Positions 9,147 through 17,944 of a stretch of DNA of 64,000 nucleotides are shown here, in pieces. The notes beneath the pieces were generated by a model. It was not told the origin of the DNA and did no database searches. It saw only the letters and a list, made by a program, of their open reading frames with translations. Within the stretch, counting starts at the first letter, position 1; each line of letters begins with the position of its first letter. The DNA lies in the NCBI GenBank assembly GCA_042434945.1, contig CP170191.1, positions 3,472,001 to 3,536,000 on the forward strand. Direction: 5' to 3'. Both the position numbers and the translations under genes were made by a program. This DNA is from Escherichia hormaechei_A (GTDB taxonomy: Bacteria; Pseudomonadota; Gammaproteobacteria; Enterobacterales; Enterobacteriaceae).

Positions 9147-9172
9147 CGTCCGGGATCAAGGCGTCCCGGACG
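9147..9172. terminator. Hairpin between metC and yghB
   Basis: CGTCCGGGATCAAGGCGTCCCGGACG forms a strong GC-rich stem-loop 58 bp after the metC stop. It lacks a clean T-run, so termination or mRNA 3'-end protection are both possible. Confidence 0.5.
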
Positions 9173-9227
9173 ATTCAGGAGTACAATAGGCAGATAAAGG
9201 CTTAAACGCTGTTCCACAGGAAAGTCC

Positions 9228-9887
9228 ATGGCTGTTATTCAAGATATCATCGCTGCGCTCTGGCAACACGACTTTGCCGCGCTGGCGGATCCTCATATTG
9301 TTAGCGTTGTTTACTTTGTCATGTTTGCCACGCTGTTTTTAGAAAACGGCCTGCTGCCCGCCTCATTTTTGCCAGGCGACAGCTTGTTGATACTGGCAGG
9401 CGCATTGATTGCCCAGGGGGTTATGGATTTTCTGCCTACGATTGCGATTCTGACCGCCGCAGCAAGTCTGGGCTGCTGGCTAAGTTATATTCAGGGGCGC
9501 TGGTTAGGGAATACCAAAACGGTGAAAGGCTGGCTGGCACAGCTTCCTGCTAAATATCACCAGCGCGCCACCTGCATGTTTGACCGCCACGGTCTGCTGG
9601 CGCTGCTGGCTGGACGTTTTCTTGCATTTGTCCGTACGCTGCTGCCAACCATGGCGGGAATTTCCGGTCTGCCAAACCGCCGCTTCCAGTTTTTCAACTG
9701 GTTAAGTGGATTGCTGTGGGTCAGCGTGGTAACCAGTTTTGGCTATGCCTTAAGTATGATTCCGTTCGTTAAACGCCATGAAGATCAGGTAATGACGTTC
9801 CTGATGATCCTGCCAATTGCCTTGTTAACCGCTGGCTTGTTAGGCACGCTGTTTGTGGTGATTAAAAAAAAATACTGTAACGCCTGA
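9228..9887 (+). CDS. yghB: YghB, DedA-family inner-membrane protein
   Basis: A 219-residue DedA/SNARE-associated family protein, thought to act in lipid transport across the inner membrane; in E. coli it is partly redundant with YqjA for cell division and membrane-potential homeostasis. The family signature is visible ([12 protein letters not shown], then [16 protein letters not shown]) along with about four or five hydrophobic segments and a lysine-rich C-terminus. It is identical to E. coli YghB as far as I recall. Confidence 0.95.
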
Positions 9888-9897
9888 CGATTTTCCC

Positions 9898-9923
9898 CGT
9901 TCCCGGTTGCTGTACCGGGAACG
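9898..9923. terminator. Shared terminator of convergent yghB and yqhC
   Basis: CGTTCCCGGTTGCTGTACCGGGAACG is a near-perfect stem-loop lying in the 39 bp between the two convergent genes, with T-rich sequence on both flanks. Confidence 0.65.
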
Positions 9924-9926
9924 TAT

Positions 9927-10883
9927 TTAATTCCCCTGCATCGCCCGCATTCTTGCCGCATCTTCCCCCGGCGTCACACCGAAGTAACGTTTAAACTCAC
10001 GGCTAAATTGCGATGCGCTTTCATAGCCGACGCGCATCGCTGCTGCGCTGGCCTTCATGCCGTCATGGATGATCATCATCCGCGCCTTATGCAGACGGTA
10101 ATTCTTCAAATACTGCAACGGCGAGGTGCTGGTGACAGACTTAAAATTATGGTGGAACGCCGATACGCTCATGTTGGCTTCTGCCGCCAGTTGCTCGACG
10201 CTCAGGTTTTCGGTGTATTTATTCTCAATCCGTTTCAGCACGCGGCTAATCAGACTGAAGTGAGTCTGGCGACTGACCAGCGCCAGTAACGCGCCGCCGC
10301 AAGGTCCGGTCAGCACGTAGTACAGAATTTCGCGGATGATCTGTTTGCCGAGAATACGCGCATCCAGTGGTCGCTCCATCACGTCGAGTAACCGCTCCGC
10401 CGCGCATAAAATCTCTTCTGATAACGTGGCGGAGTTAATCCCGCTGGCTGCCATCGACGGCTGGAAATGCTCATCTTCGCCAATGTCCATCAACAGTTCC
10501 TGTAACTGCAAAATATCGACATTGAGACGCAACCCTGCCAGCGGCACCTCTGACGTGGCATAGGTTTCGCACTCAAACGGCAACGGCACCGTCAGCAGCA
10601 GGTATTCATTGGCATCATAACGAAACACGCGTTCATTGATATAACCGATTTTATGCCCGGAAAAGAGAATTATGATGCCAGGCTCGTACATCACCGGTGT
10701 ACGTGCGAAAGGTGTCTCGCCATACAACAAACGCACATCGGGCAACAGTTCTGACAAACTATTTTCTTTATTTTTCAGTTTATTAACTTTATCCGCCAGC
10801 AAGCGGCAAATCTCTTCACGTTTCATATCGCGTAATTTCTTAGGAATAATGCGGCAATTTGATTGTGCGCAATTTTGTAGCAT
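9927..10883 (-). CDS. yqhC: YqhC, AraC-family activator of yqhD-dkgA
   Basis: A 318-residue regulator with an N-terminal AraC-type cupin domain and two C-terminal helix-turn-helix motifs (LSVEQLAAEANMSVSAFHHN, then AAMRVGYESASQFSREF). In E. coli it senses reactive aldehydes, probably through cysteines, and activates yqhD and dkgA. The start at 10883 (MLQNCAQSNC) matches the E. coli annotation; the frame extends to 11054, overlapping yqhD, which is implausible. It is divergent from its target with a 136-bp shared promoter region. E. coli-type. Confidence 0.95.
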   Translation of the reverse strand: MLQNCAQSNCRIIPKKLRDMKREEICRLLADKVNKLKNKENSLSELLPDVRLLYGETPFARTPVMYEPGIIILFSGHKIGYINERVFRYDANEYLLLTVPLPFECETYATSEVPLAGLRLNVDILQLQELLMDIGEDEHFQPSMAASGINSATLSEEILCAAERLLDVMERPLDARILGKQIIREILYYVLTGPCGGALLALVSRQTHFSLISRVLKRIENKYTENLSVEQLAAEANMSVSAFHHNFKSVTSTSPLQYLKNYRLHKARMMIIHDGMKASAAAMRVGYESASQFSREFKRYFGVTPGEDAARMRAMQGN

Positions 10884-11019
10884 TTCTCCAGCACTCTGGA
10901 GAAATAGGCAAGACATTGGCAGAAATGAGCATTGAGAGCCAGGGCGCTGGCGATCACAATGAAAAACATCAGGCAGATCGTTCTCTGCCCTCATATTGGC
11001 CCAGCAAAGGGAGCAAGTA
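10884..11019. promoter_or_regulatory. Divergent yqhC / yqhD promoter region
   Basis: The 136 bp between the two starts should contain the YqhC operator and the yqhD promoter known from E. coli. I could not pick out an operator unambiguously by eye. A ribosome-binding site (GGGAGCAAGT) precedes the yqhD ATG. Confidence 0.5.
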
Positions 11020-12183
11020 ATGAACAACTTTAATCTGCACACCCCAACCCGCATTCTGTTTGGTAAAGGCGCAATCGCTGGTTTACGCGAACAAATTCCT
11101 CACGATGCTCGCGTATTGATTACCTACGGCGGCGGCAGCGTGAAAAAAACCGGCGTTCTCGATCAAGTTCTGGATGCCCTGAAAGGCATGGACGTGCTGG
11201 AATTTGGCGGTATTGAGCCAAACCCGGCTTATGAAACGCTGATGAACGCCGTGAAACTGGTTCGCGAACAGAAAGTGACTTTCCTGCTGGCGGTTGGCGG
11301 CGGTTCTGTACTGGACGGCACCAAATTTATCGCCGCAGCGGCTAACTATCCGGAAAATATCGATCCGTGGCACATTCTGCAAACGGGCGGTAAAGAGATT
11401 AAAAGCGCCATCCCGATGGGCTGTGTGCTGACGCTGCCAGCAACCGGTTCAGAATCCAACGCAGGCGCGGTGATCTCCCGTAAAACCACAGGCGACAAGC
11501 AGGCGTTCCATTCTGCCCATGTTCAGCCGGTATTTGCCGTGCTCGATCCGGTTTATACCTACACCCTGCCGCCGCGTCAGGTGGCTAACGGCGTAGTGGA
11601 CGCCTTTGTACACACCGTGGAACAGTATGTTACCAAACCGGTTGATGCCAAAATTCAGGACCGTTTCGCAGAAGGCATTTTGCTGACGCTAATCGAAGAT
11701 GGTCCGAAAGCCCTGAAAGAGCCAGAAAACTACGATGTGCGCGCCAACGTCATGTGGGCGGCGACTCAGGCGCTGAACGGTTTGATTGGCGCTGGCGTAC
11801 CGCAGGACTGGGCAACGCATATGCTGGGCCACGAACTGACTGCGATGCACGGTCTGGATCACGCGCAAACACTGGCTATCGTCCTGCCTGCACTGTGGAA
11901 TGAAAAACGCGATACCAAGCGCGCTAAGCTGCTGCAATATGCTGAACGCGTCTGGAACATCACTGAAGGTTCCGATGATGAGCGTATTGACGCCGCGATT
12001 GCCGCAACCCGCAATTTCTTTGAGCAATTAGGCGTGCCGACCCACCTCTCCGACTACGGTCTGGACGGCAGCTCCATCCCGGCTTTGCTGAAAAAACTGG
12101 AAGAGCACGGCATGACCCAACTGGGCGAAAATCATGACATTACGTTGGATGTCAGCCGCCGTATATACGAAGCCGCCCGCTAA
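11020..12183 (+). CDS. yqhD: NADPH-dependent aldehyde reductase / alcohol dehydrogenase
   Basis: A 387-residue group III (iron-type) alcohol dehydrogenase that reduces short-chain and lipid-peroxidation aldehydes with NADPH. The nucleotide-binding GGGSVKKTG and GGGSVLDGTKF motifs and the metal-ligand segments (VVDAFVHTVEQY; GHELTAMHGLDH) are present. It is identical to E. coli YqhD as I recall it. It is induced by YqhC and followed by dkgA, giving a glyoxal and methylglyoxal detoxification unit. Confidence 0.97.
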   Translation: MNNFNLHTPTRILFGKGAIAGLREQIPHDARVLITYGGGSVKKTGVLDQVLDALKGMDVLEFGGIEPNPAYETLMNAVKLVREQKVTFLLAVGGGSVLDGTKFIAAAANYPENIDPWHILQTGGKEIKSAIPMGCVLTLPATGSESNAGAVISRKTTGDKQAFHSAHVQPVFAVLDPVYTYTLPPRQVANGVVDAFVHTVEQYVTKPVDAKIQDRFAEGILLTLIEDGPKALKEPENYDVRANVMWAATQALNGLIGAGVPQDWATHMLGHELTAMHGLDHAQTLAIVLPALWNEKRDTKRAKLLQYAERVWNITEGSDDERIDAAIAATRNFFEQLGVPTHLSDYGLDGSSIPALLKKLEEHGMTQLGENHDITLDVSRRIYEAAR

Positions 12184-12242
12184 GCTTTTTACGCCTCAAA
12201 CTTTCGTTTTCGGGCATTTCGTCCAGACTTAAGTTCACAACA

Positions 12243-12268
12243 CCTCACCGGAGCCTGCTCCGGTGAGT
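12243..12268 (+). other. Intercistronic stem-loop between yqhD and dkgA
   Basis: CTCACCGGAGCCTGCTCCGGTGAG forms a stable hairpin, followed within 20 bp by AAAGGAGG and the dkgA start. There is no T-run. It probably sets relative expression or stabilises the yqhD mRNA. Confidence 0.5.
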
Positions 12269-12287
12269 TCATATAAAGGAGGAACGT

Positions 12288-13115
12288 ATGGCTAATCCAA
12301 CCGTTATTAAGCTACAGGATGGCAATGTCATGCCCCAGCTGGGACTGGGCGTCTGGCAAGCAAGTAATGAGGAAGTAATCACCGCCATTCAAAAAGCGTT
12401 AGAAGTGGGTTATCGCTCGATTGATACCGCCGCGGCCTACAAGAACGAAGAAGGTGTCGGCAAAGCCCTGAAAAATGCCTCAGTCAACAGAGAAGAACTG
12501 TTCATCACCACTAAGCTGTGGAACGACGACCACAAGCGCCCCCGCGAAGCCCTGCTCGACAGCCTGAAAAAACTCCAGCTTGATTATATCGACCTCTACT
12601 TAATGCACTGGCCCGTTCCCGCTATCGACCATTATGTCGAAGCATGGAAAGGCATGATCGAATTGCAAAAAGAGGGATTAATCAAAAGCATCGGCGTGTG
12701 CAACTTCCAGATCCATCACCTGCAACGCCTGATTGATGAAACTGGCGTGACGCCTGTGATAAACCAGATCGAACTTCATCCGCTGATGCAACAACGCCAG
12801 CTACACGCCTGGAACGCGACACACAAAATCCAGACCGAATCCTGGAGCCCATTAGCGCAAGGAGGGAAAGGCGTTTTCGATCAGAAAGTCATTCGCGATC
12901 TGGCAGATAAATACGGCAAAACCCCGGCGCAGATTGTTATCCGCTGGCATCTGGATAGCGGCCTGGTGGTGATCCCGAAATCGGTCACACCTTCACGTAT
13001 TGCCGAAAACTTTGATGTCTGGGATTTCCGTCTCGACAAAGACGAACTCGGCGAAATTGCAAAACTCGATCAGGGCAAACGGCTTGGGCCGGACCCGGAT
13101 CAGTTTGGCGGGTGA
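12288..13115 (+). CDS. dkgA: 2,5-diketo-D-gluconate / methylglyoxal reductase A
   Basis: A 275-residue NADPH-dependent aldo-keto reductase (AKR5C) with the (beta/alpha)8 fold; the family tetrad is visible as IDTAAAYKNE (Asp, Tyr), TTKLW (Lys) and LMHWP (His). It reduces 2,5-diketogluconate and methylglyoxal. Strong AAAGGAGG upstream. It matches E. coli DkgA to the last residue (DPDQFGG), but the bases after the TGA stop are host-type, so the right edge of tract A lies in its last codons. Confidence 0.96.
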   Translation: MANPTVIKLQDGNVMPQLGLGVWQASNEEVITAIQKALEVGYRSIDTAAAYKNEEGVGKALKNASVNREELFITTKLWNDDHKRPREALLDSLKKLQLDYIDLYLMHWPVPAIDHYVEAWKGMIELQKEGLIKSIGVCNFQIHHLQRLIDETGVTPVINQIELHPLMQQRQLHAWNATHKIQTESWSPLAQGGKGVFDQKVIRDLADKYGKTPAQIVIRWHLDSGLVVIPKSVTPSRIAENFDVWDFRLDKDELGEIAKLDQGKRLGPDPDQFGG

Positions 13116-13116
13116 T

Positions 13117-13190
13117 CCCCTCACCCTGCCCTCTCCCCGGAGGGGAGAGGGTTAGACCTGTAGGCCCGGTAAGCGCAGCGCCCCCGGGCA
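13117..13190. repeat. Enterobacter-type hairpin plus REP between dkgA and ygiQ
   Basis: Contains the CCCCTCACCCTGCCCTCTCC...GGGGAGAGGG hairpin (13117-13151) and a GGCCCGGTAAGCGC...GCCCCCGGG palindrome (13162-13190). Both belong to the host repeat families seen elsewhere in the window. E. coli has yqhG and yqhH at this position. Confidence 0.75.
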
Positions 13191-13201
13191 TTGTTACAGG
13201 T

Positions 13202-15376
13202 TTAACCGGTCTTACGTTTTACGTTCTTCTTCGTTCCCGCAACACCGTTCGAACGCTGATGCGCAATCGGCGTATGTTTCGTCAACGCCGGACGGGTATT
13301 GCGGTTCTGGCGACGAGCTTCACGCATCTCTTCAATGGTTGGCGCAGGCACTAAGCAATCGCGACGGCTGCCAATCAGATGCTTTTTGCCCATCGCTTCC
13401 AGCGCCTGGCGGATTAACGGCCAGTTTGCCGGATCGTGGTAACGCAACAACGCTTTATGCAAACGACGCTGTTTGTCGCCCTTCGGTACGAAGACGTCTT
13501 CGCTCTTATAACCAATCTTCGCCAGCGGGTTTTTCCCGGTGTAATACATGGTGGTTGAGTTCGCCAGCGGCGACGGATAGAAGTTCTGCACCTGGTCGAG
13601 GCGGAAGCGGTGCTTTTTCAGCCACAGCGCCAGATTCACCATATCTTCATCACGCGTACCGGGGTGCGCGGAGATGAAATAGGGGATCAGATACTGCTCT
13701 TTACCTGCCTGTTTTGAGTAAGTATCGAACAGCTCTTTAAAGCGGTCATAGCTGCCCATGCCCGGCTTCATCATCTTCGATAACGGCCCTTCTTCGGTAT
13801 GTTCCGGGGCAATCTTCAGATAACCGCCGACGTGATGGGTCGCCAGTTCTTTGATATAGCGCGGATCTTCTACGGCTATGTCATAACGCACACCAGAGGC
13901 AATCAGGATCTTTTTAATGCCTTTCAGATCACGCGCACGGCGATAGAGGTTGATCGTTGGTTCGTGGTTCGTGTCCATGTGCGGACAAATATCCGGATAA
14001 ACGCACGACAAACGGCGACAAGTTTGTTCAGCGCGTGGCGATTTGCAGCGCAACATATACATGTTGGCAGTTGGCCCACCAAGATCGGAAATCACGCCCG
14101 TAAAACCTGGAACGGTGTCGCGGATCGCTTCGATCTCATTAATGATCGAATCTTCGGAACGGCTCTGAATAATGCGCCCTTCGTGCTCGGTGATAGAACA
14201 GAAAGAGCAGCCGCCAAAGCAGCCACGCATAATGTTGACCGAAAAACGGATCATTTCGTAAGCCGGAATACGGGCATTGCCATAGGCCGGATGTGGCACG
14301 CGCTTGTATGGCAGCGCAAAAACGCTGTCCATCTCTTCGGTAGAAAGCGGAATAGCAGGCGGGTTGATCCACACATAGCGGTCGCCGTGTTTTTGCATCA
14401 ATGCGCGGGCACAGCCTGGGTTGGTTTCGTGGTGCAGAATACGCGAAGCATGGGCGTACAGCACTTTATCGCCCTTCACTTTCTCGAAAGAAGGCAGCAA
14501 CACGTAGGTTTTTTCCCACGGTTTCGGGCGCGGTGGCTGCACGGTTACGGCTTTGGCTTCCTGCTTTTTCGGTGCCACCGGTTTGTTATCCGCGCACGGC
14601 AAATCTTCACCATACGGATACGGGATTGGGTCGATTTTTCCAGGGGTATCAAGACGGGTGGAATCCACGCCGCTCCAGCCAGGCAGTGCCTCTTTCACGA
14701 TAATCGCGGTATTACGCACATCGCGGATTTCACTAATCGGCTCGCCCATCGCCAGACGGTGCGCCACCTCCACCAGCGGACGCTCACCGTTACCAAACAT
14801 CAGCATGTCGGCTTTCGAATCCACCAGCACGGAACGGCGCACGGTATCGGACCAGTAATCATAATGTGCGGTACGGCGCAGACTAGCCTCAATACCGCCG
14901 AGGATCACCGGTACATCTTTCCACGCCTCTTTACAACGCTGGGTATAAACCAGTGTGGCGCGATCCGGGCGCTTACCCGCGACGTTATCCGGCGTGTAGG
15001 CATCGTCATGACGTAAACGGCGATCGGCGGTATAACGGTTGATCATCGAATCCATGTTGCCAGCAGTAACACCGAAAAACAGATTCGGTTTACCCAGACG
15101 CATGAAATCGTCTTTGCTGCTCCAGTCTGGCTGGGCGATGATCCCGACGCGAAAGCCCTGTGCTTCCAGCATACGACCGCAAATCGCCATCCCGAAGCTT
15201 GGGTGATCGACATACGCGTCGCCAGTAACCAAAATGATGTCGCAGCTATCCCAGCCAAGTTGATCCATCTCTTCACGAGACATCGGCAAAAACGGTGCCG
15301 GTCCAAAACAGGCGGCCCAGTACTGCGGCCAGGAGAACAGGTCGCGATCCGGTTGGATCAGGGAGATAGAGCTCAT
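13202..15376 (-). CDS. ygiQ: YgiQ, radical SAM protein (UPF0313), probable chimera
   Basis: A 724-residue protein of unknown function with a B12-binding-like N-terminal region and a radical SAM core (CX3CX2C cluster motif as GCFGGCSFC, about residue 380). The first ~695 residues match E. coli YgiQ (739 aa), while the last ~25 after LTKHTP are different and shorter, ending KKNVKRKTG instead of the long alanine/lysine-rich E. coli tail. This places a recombination junction near 13,260-13,290. The fold should be intact because the tail is disordered. Confidence 0.92.
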   Translation of the reverse strand: MSSISLIQPDRDLFSWPQYWAACFGPAPFLPMSREEMDQLGWDSCDIILVTGDAYVDHPSFGMAICGRMLEAQGFRVGIIAQPDWSSKDDFMRLGKPNLFFGVTAGNMDSMINRYTADRRLRHDDAYTPDNVAGKRPDRATLVYTQRCKEAWKDVPVILGGIEASLRRTAHYDYWSDTVRRSVLVDSKADMLMFGNGERPLVEVAHRLAMGEPISEIRDVRNTAIIVKEALPGWSGVDSTRLDTPGKIDPIPYPYGEDLPCADNKPVAPKKQEAKAVTVQPPRPKPWEKTYVLLPSFEKVKGDKVLYAHASRILHHETNPGCARALMQKHGDRYVWINPPAIPLSTEEMDSVFALPYKRVPHPAYGNARIPAYEMIRFSVNIMRGCFGGCSFCSITEHEGRIIQSRSEDSIINEIEAIRDTVPGFTGVISDLGGPTANMYMLRCKSPRAEQTCRRLSCVYPDICPHMDTNHEPTINLYRRARDLKGIKKILIASGVRYDIAVEDPRYIKELATHHVGGYLKIAPEHTEEGPLSKMMKPGMGSYDRFKELFDTYSKQAGKEQYLIPYFISAHPGTRDEDMVNLALWLKKHRFRLDQVQNFYPSPLANSTTMYYTGKNPLAKIGYKSEDVFVPKGDKQRRLHKALLRYHDPANWPLIRQALEAMGKKHLIGSRRDCLVPAPTIEEMREARRQNRNTRPALTKHTPIAHQRSNGVAGTKKNVKRKTG

Positions 15377-15486
15377 TTTGCTTCCAGAAATGATAAAAAA
15401 ATAATCAAAGGCCGGGGATTATAAGCCGGAACGAAAGAGAAATCGAAAGGTATTCCATACTCGCCCTCCTCGGGCGAGTATGAAGA

Positions 15487-16899
15487 TTACGGTACCGGAT
15501 TGACCAACAGTTGCCCAATCGAGCCACGGTCCGCCATTTCCAGCGTCTGACTGTTGAAGTAGAACGGGAAGTGCGCCCAGGAAGGCTGACCGAAATAAAC
15601 AAGCAGCTCCACTTGTCCGTCAACCCAAACGGTATCTTTCCAGCCTCTATCTTCCGGGAACGGCATCGCGCCATTCACGTTACGGATCTGGAACATTACG
15701 CCTTCAATATGGAACGCTTGCGGCTCGTCCGCGCGTACCGTCCAGCGTTCCCACGTTCCTTGCTGCGCGGTGACATCAATACGGTTGACGTCCCACAGCT
15801 GTCCATTAATACCCGGGTCATCACCCAGACTGATATCGCGACTGCGAATTGGCGAACCAGCCATGATTTCAGTTGGCAGCAAGCGCATCGGAAGACTGTC
15901 TGTGACCAGCGGCAGAAGGCCGGTTGGGCGCAGCGTTAGCACCAGGGTAGAAACCAGAATACTGGATGGCTCAAAGAAGCCACGAATACGATCAACAATG
16001 CTCGCCGCTTCGCCACAGGTGATCGACACTTCATCGCCGTTGCTCATATCCACCAGAATCTCGCGGCGCTCGCCCGGTGCCAGCGAAAGTTGCTTCACCG
16101 ATACAGGAGCAGGCAGGAATCCCTGATCGCCAGAAATCACATGTAACGGGCGACCATCGTTCATCTGTAGTTGATAGCGACGAGAGTTCGACGCGTTCAG
16201 CAGTCGCAAGCGCACCCAGCCACGCGAGACTTCAACGTACGGGCTTTGTACACCGTTAACCAGCAGCGTATCACCAACAAAGCCGCCGCTTCCCGGTTCG
16301 TTGTATTCTGGCGTACCAAAGTTATCCAGCCGTTTATCCTGGATAATGACCGGAAAATCATCCACACCATAATGGTTGGGGATAGGCAGCGACTTGCTGA
16401 CTTCATCTTCCACCAGCCACATTCCGGCAAGGCCGTTATAGACCTGCTGAGCCGTGCGGTTGGGAGTATTGGCGTGATACCACAGAGTAGCTGCGTTCTG
16501 GCGAATGGGCAGTACGGGTGCCCAGTCAGCGTTTGGCGACATCATCCGTGCCGGACCGCCCATCAGCGGGCCTGGTACCTGTAGCCCGGCCACCGTCATT
16601 GAGACATTTTCTGTCAGGCGGTTGCTGTAAATAAGCTTAACATCGTCGCCCTTCCAGACGCGGATAGTCGGTCCCAGGTAACGACCATTGATTCCCCAGA
16701 CCGACGCGCGTGTCCCTGGCGTAAATGACCAGTGCGCACGTTGTACAGTCATAAACAGCGGTTGCCCACGGCGAGATTCAAGTAGCGGCGGAACGGGTAG
16801 CGGTTGCTGTTGCCCGGCTGCGCTGGCCTTCAGGGGAACAGCGCCTGCACAAAGTGCAATCCCCGATGCCTGAATGAACTGACGCCGACTGAGTGACAT
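15487..16899 (-). CDS. ftsP: FtsP (SufI), divisome-stabilising multicopper-oxidase-like protein
   Basis: A 470-residue periplasmic protein exported by the Tat pathway; the signal is visible as SRRQFIQASG followed by a hydrophobic stretch ending KASA. Three cupredoxin domains, but the copper ligands of true oxidases are missing, as is known for the family. In E. coli it protects the divisome under stress. It matches E. coli SufI throughout. It follows plsC on the same strand (74-bp gap) and is probably co-transcribed with parC-plsC. Confidence 0.96.
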   Translation of the reverse strand: MSLSRRQFIQASGIALCAGAVPLKASAAGQQQPLPVPPLLESRRGQPLFMTVQRAHWSFTPGTRASVWGINGRYLGPTIRVWKGDDVKLIYSNRLTENVSMTVAGLQVPGPLMGGPARMMSPNADWAPVLPIRQNAATLWYHANTPNRTAQQVYNGLAGMWLVEDEVSKSLPIPNHYGVDDFPVIIQDKRLDNFGTPEYNEPGSGGFVGDTLLVNGVQSPYVEVSRGWVRLRLLNASNSRRYQLQMNDGRPLHVISGDQGFLPAPVSVKQLSLAPGERREILVDMSNGDEVSITCGEAASIVDRIRGFFEPSSILVSTLVLTLRPTGLLPLVTDSLPMRLLPTEIMAGSPIRSRDISLGDDPGINGQLWDVNRIDVTAQQGTWERWTVRADEPQAFHIEGVMFQIRNVNGAMPFPEDRGWKDTVWVDGQVELLVYFGQPSWAHFPFYFNSQTLEMADRGSIGQLLVNPVP

Positions 16900-16973
16900 A
16901 TTTGCTCCATGTAAAACTGGCTAAAGTAATACCGTGCAGGAAAGTGTTCCCCGCAAAAATACAGATTGCCGAC

Positions 16974-17711
16974 TTAAACTTTTCCGGCGGCTTCGCGTTC
17001 TGCGACTTCTTTATCGAGCTCGGCGATTTTTTGTTCCATTATCGAACGACAATGGGCAGCCAGCTCACGAACCTGATCTTTGCCATACTGACTGACGTCA
17101 ATTGGCGGCAGCATTTCGACAATCACCAGACCGTTGTGCAGTCGATTAAGATTAATCTTATTCGAAGTTGTAGAGACGCACACGGGAATAATCGGGACGC
17201 CCGCCGCAATTGCCGCGTGAAATGCTCCAGTCTTGAACGGTAGCAGGCCGCGACCACGGCTGCGGGTTCCTTCCGGGAACATCCAGATGGAAATACGGCG
17301 TTTTTTGAAGTGATTCACTACTTCCGCAATGGTGCCGTGAGCTTTAGTGCGATTGTTTCTGTCGATCAATAAGTTGCCGGTTAACCAGTACAACTGCCCG
17401 AAGAAGGGGATCCACAGCAAGCTCTTTTTACCTACCGTCACCGTCGGCGGTTGCACGATGTTCGATGCTGTCACCATGTCATAGTTGTTCTGGTGGTTAG
17501 CGATATAGATAGCATTGCCGTAGCTTTCAGCGTCTGTAGGTTTACGGCACTCAACTTTCAGGCCAAACAGCGGCGCAAGACGGCCAAACATATGCCCAAA
17601 GGTGGCCACATGTTTCGGGTTACGCGGGCTGAAAAGGCAGTAAATGGAGCCGAATACACAGACTAAGATGCTGTAAATCACGGTAATAATAAGACGAAAG
17701 ATATATAGCAT
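16974..17711 (-). CDS. plsC: 1-acyl-sn-glycerol-3-phosphate acyltransferase
   Basis: A 245-residue inner-membrane enzyme converting lysophosphatidic acid to phosphatidic acid. It has an N-terminal membrane segment (about residues 5-25) and the acyltransferase motifs NHQNNYD (HX4D) and FPEGTRSRG. Essential in E. coli. The sequence matches E. coli PlsC. It lies 233 bp downstream of parC; the gap holds a REP palindrome. Confidence 0.97.
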   Translation of the reverse strand: MLYIFRLIITVIYSILVCVFGSIYCLFSPRNPKHVATFGHMFGRLAPLFGLKVECRKPTDAESYGNAIYIANHQNNYDMVTASNIVQPPTVTVGKKSLLWIPFFGQLYWLTGNLLIDRNNRTKAHGTIAEVVNHFKKRRISIWMFPEGTRSRGRGLLPFKTGAFHAAIAAGVPIIPVCVSTTSNKINLNRLHNGLVIVEMLPPIDVSQYGKDQVRELAAHCRSIMEQKIAELDKEVAEREAAGKV

Positions 17712-17873
17712 AACACCCTCTGAAGGTCTGAGAGACTGGCATTGTACGTCACCTGAAATCAGGTTAGGGCATTGTTAAAAGCCGCTCTCTGGAAAAGCGT
17801 ATTGTTAATCGCAACGCATGAATAAACAACGGTTTCAAGGGAATTTTTATCGTTTCCGGGGGTTGAATACGCT

Positions 17874-17903
17874 GCCGGATGACGACTTAACGTTTCATCC
17901 GGC
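17874..17903. repeat. E. coli-type REP between parC and plsC
   Basis: GCCGGATGACGACTTAACGTTTCATCCGGC has the GCCGGATG...CATCCGGC arms of E. coli REP elements. It supports an E. coli origin for tract B. Confidence 0.7.
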
Positions 17904-17944
17904 GTTCCTTGCAAGCGGGAGGAAACAGCGCCCTCCCCGGCATA

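Larger units (their letters stand above)
6500..13100. other. E. coli-type tract A (approximate limits)
   Basis: Genes exbD to dkgA encode proteins that match E. coli K-12 almost residue for residue as I recall them (ExbB, YghB, YqhD and DkgA without a difference noticed; MetC with one). The flanks (REP at 6427, hairpin at 13117) are host-type. Limits are inferred to within about 100 bp. Not imported are E. coli yghA on the left and yqhG-yqhH on the right. Confidence 0.75.

Noticed and set aside
13799..15016. 405-codon open frame on the plus strand
   Set aside because: It lies wholly antisense to ygiQ, whose product matches a conserved radical SAM protein; composition is a shadow effect.
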